Assembly (NCBI GenBank): GCA_013361595.1
Contig: JABFXT010000469.1
Location: 1-6,102, forward strand
Length of the DNA: 6,102 bases
Direction of reading: 5' to 3'
Origin: Nocardia sp.
Lineage (GTDB): Bacteria > Actinomycetota > Actinomycetes > Mycobacteriales > Mycobacteriaceae
In this document: piece after piece, positions 5,538 to 6,102 of the stretch
Position numbering within the stretch: the stretch's first letter is position 1
Layout: every line of letters begins with the position of its first letter
Position numbers and translations under genes: made by a program
The notes under the pieces: generated by a model
What the model saw: the letters and a program-made list of their open reading frames with translations, nothing else
Told to the model about the DNA's origin: nothing
Databases searched by the model: none

Positions 5538-5559
5538 CTGTCCGCGCGGTCAGACGTAC
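5530..5559. terminator. Weak bidirectional hairpin between the convergent SDR and IclR genes
   Basis: GTAC-CTGAC (5530-5538) can pair with GTCAG (5549-5553) and, across a 2-nt bulge, with GTAC (5556-5559), leaving a 10-nt loop. The stop codons of both genes lie in the arms, so three of the paired bases follow automatically from two convergent TGA stops, and the stem is short. A bidirectional terminator is possible but only weakly supported. Confidence 0.3.
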
Positions 5560-6102
5560 TGCAGGGCGGCGGTCTGGGACTGGTGGGGCCGCGCCGGTCC
5601 CAGCGGCCGGGCCTGCTGGAGGGTGGGGTGCACCCGGACCCGCCCGTCCTCGACATTGCGCCAGATGCCGAGGGCGGTCATCCGCACCGGCGCGGCCAGG
5701 CGGTGGTCGAAGGTCATCCGGTCGACGGGGCCGCAGATGGATACCGCGGCGACTGCCTGACCGATCTCGCCGACCGGTGCCGCCACACAGCCGAAACCGG
5801 ACAGCGATTCCTCGCGTTCGAAGGCGATACCGTGTGCCCGGACCTTGGCCAGTTCGGTGCGCAGTTGTGCGGCGGTGGCGATGGAATAGCGGGTACTGGG
5901 CCGGACGGGTCCGGCACCGAACACATCGCCGCGTTCGCCGTCGGCGTAGGCGAGGATCGCTTTGCCGACCGCCGTACAGTGCGCGGGCTGGCGGCCGCCG
6001 ACTCGGGTCGGCACCGCGCCCGCGAGCCGGCCGCCGATCTTGTCCAGGTACACCACATCGTTGCCGTCGAGTACGGCCAGATGCACCACGTATCCGGTGG
6101 TG
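5550..6102 (-). CDS. IclR-family transcriptional regulator, effector-binding domain (5' end beyond window)
   Basis: The last 183 residues are present; the reading frame stays open to the right edge, so the N-terminal winged helix-turn-helix lies outside. The GTG at 6089 is an internal valine codon, since the family sequence continues upstream of it (TTGYVVHLAVLDGNDVVYLDKI). Landmarks of the C-terminal domain are that segment, then PAHCTAVGKAILA, and later FEREESLSGFGCVAAPV with the conserved cysteine of the ligand pocket. A tail of about 30 residues rich in Gln, Pro and Arg follows the domain. IclR proteins usually control catabolic genes in response to a pathway metabolite and can repress or activate. 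The convergent neighbour is the dehydrogenase, so this protein may regulate it or genes to the right that are not visible. The operator cannot be assigned from this window. Confidence 0.9.
   Translation of the reverse strand, partial: TTGYVVHLAVLDGNDVVYLDKIGGRLAGAVPTRVGGRQPAHCTAVGKAILAYADGERGDVFGAGPVRPSTRYSIATAAQLRTELAKVRAHGIAFEREESLSGFGCVAAPVGEIGQAVAAVSICGPVDRMTFDHRLAAPVRMTALGIWRNVEDGRVRVHPTLQQARPLGPARPHQSQTAALQYV

Overview
The window is very GC-rich DNA (roughly two thirds G+C by eye) with strong third-position G/C bias, GTG as well as ATG starts, several TANNNT -10 hexamers and two probable leaderless starts. With the protein families present, this points to a mycolate-type actinomycete, most likely Nocardia or a close relative (Rhodococcus, Gordonia, Mycobacterium). 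The genus is inference. No RNA gene, insertion sequence, CRISPR array or phage gene was seen.

Layout, left to right. Positions 1-169 are a leader with a perfect 21-bp palindrome, a second partial copy of it, and the ribosome binding site of the first gene. Positions 170-1792 (+) encode a complete type I Baeyer-Villiger monooxygenase (BVMO) that aligns residue for residue, as I recall that sequence, with phenylacetone monooxygenase. Positions 1875-2558 (+) encode a PadR-family regulator, preceded by a near-perfect 23-bp palindrome over its likely -10 box. Two overlapping genes on the minus strand (3543-3196, then 3203-2565) encode small ferredoxin-like alpha/beta-barrel proteins; the second ends in a recognisable Dabb domain. 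After a 150-bp divergent spacer come an HSL/GDSAG-family alpha/beta hydrolase (3694-4650, +), a hairpin, and a classical short-chain dehydrogenase (4746-5537, +). The right edge holds the effector-binding part of an IclR regulator (minus strand, N-terminus outside the window).

The enzymes form a plausible catabolic chain. The dehydrogenase oxidises a secondary alcohol to a ketone, the BVMO inserts oxygen to give an ester or lactone, and the hydrolase opens it to acid plus alcohol. The same three enzyme classes occur together in the mycobacterial mymA-lipR-sadH locus, and a BVMO with an esterase in acetone-metabolising Gordonia. The substrate cannot be read from the sequence. The two alpha/beta-barrel proteins are the least explained part. 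Two regulators of different families (PadR, IclR) and at least two unrelated operator-like palindromes suggest the locus is induced by a small molecule, with the BVMO, PadR, hydrolase and dehydrogenase probably having separate promoters rather than forming one operon.
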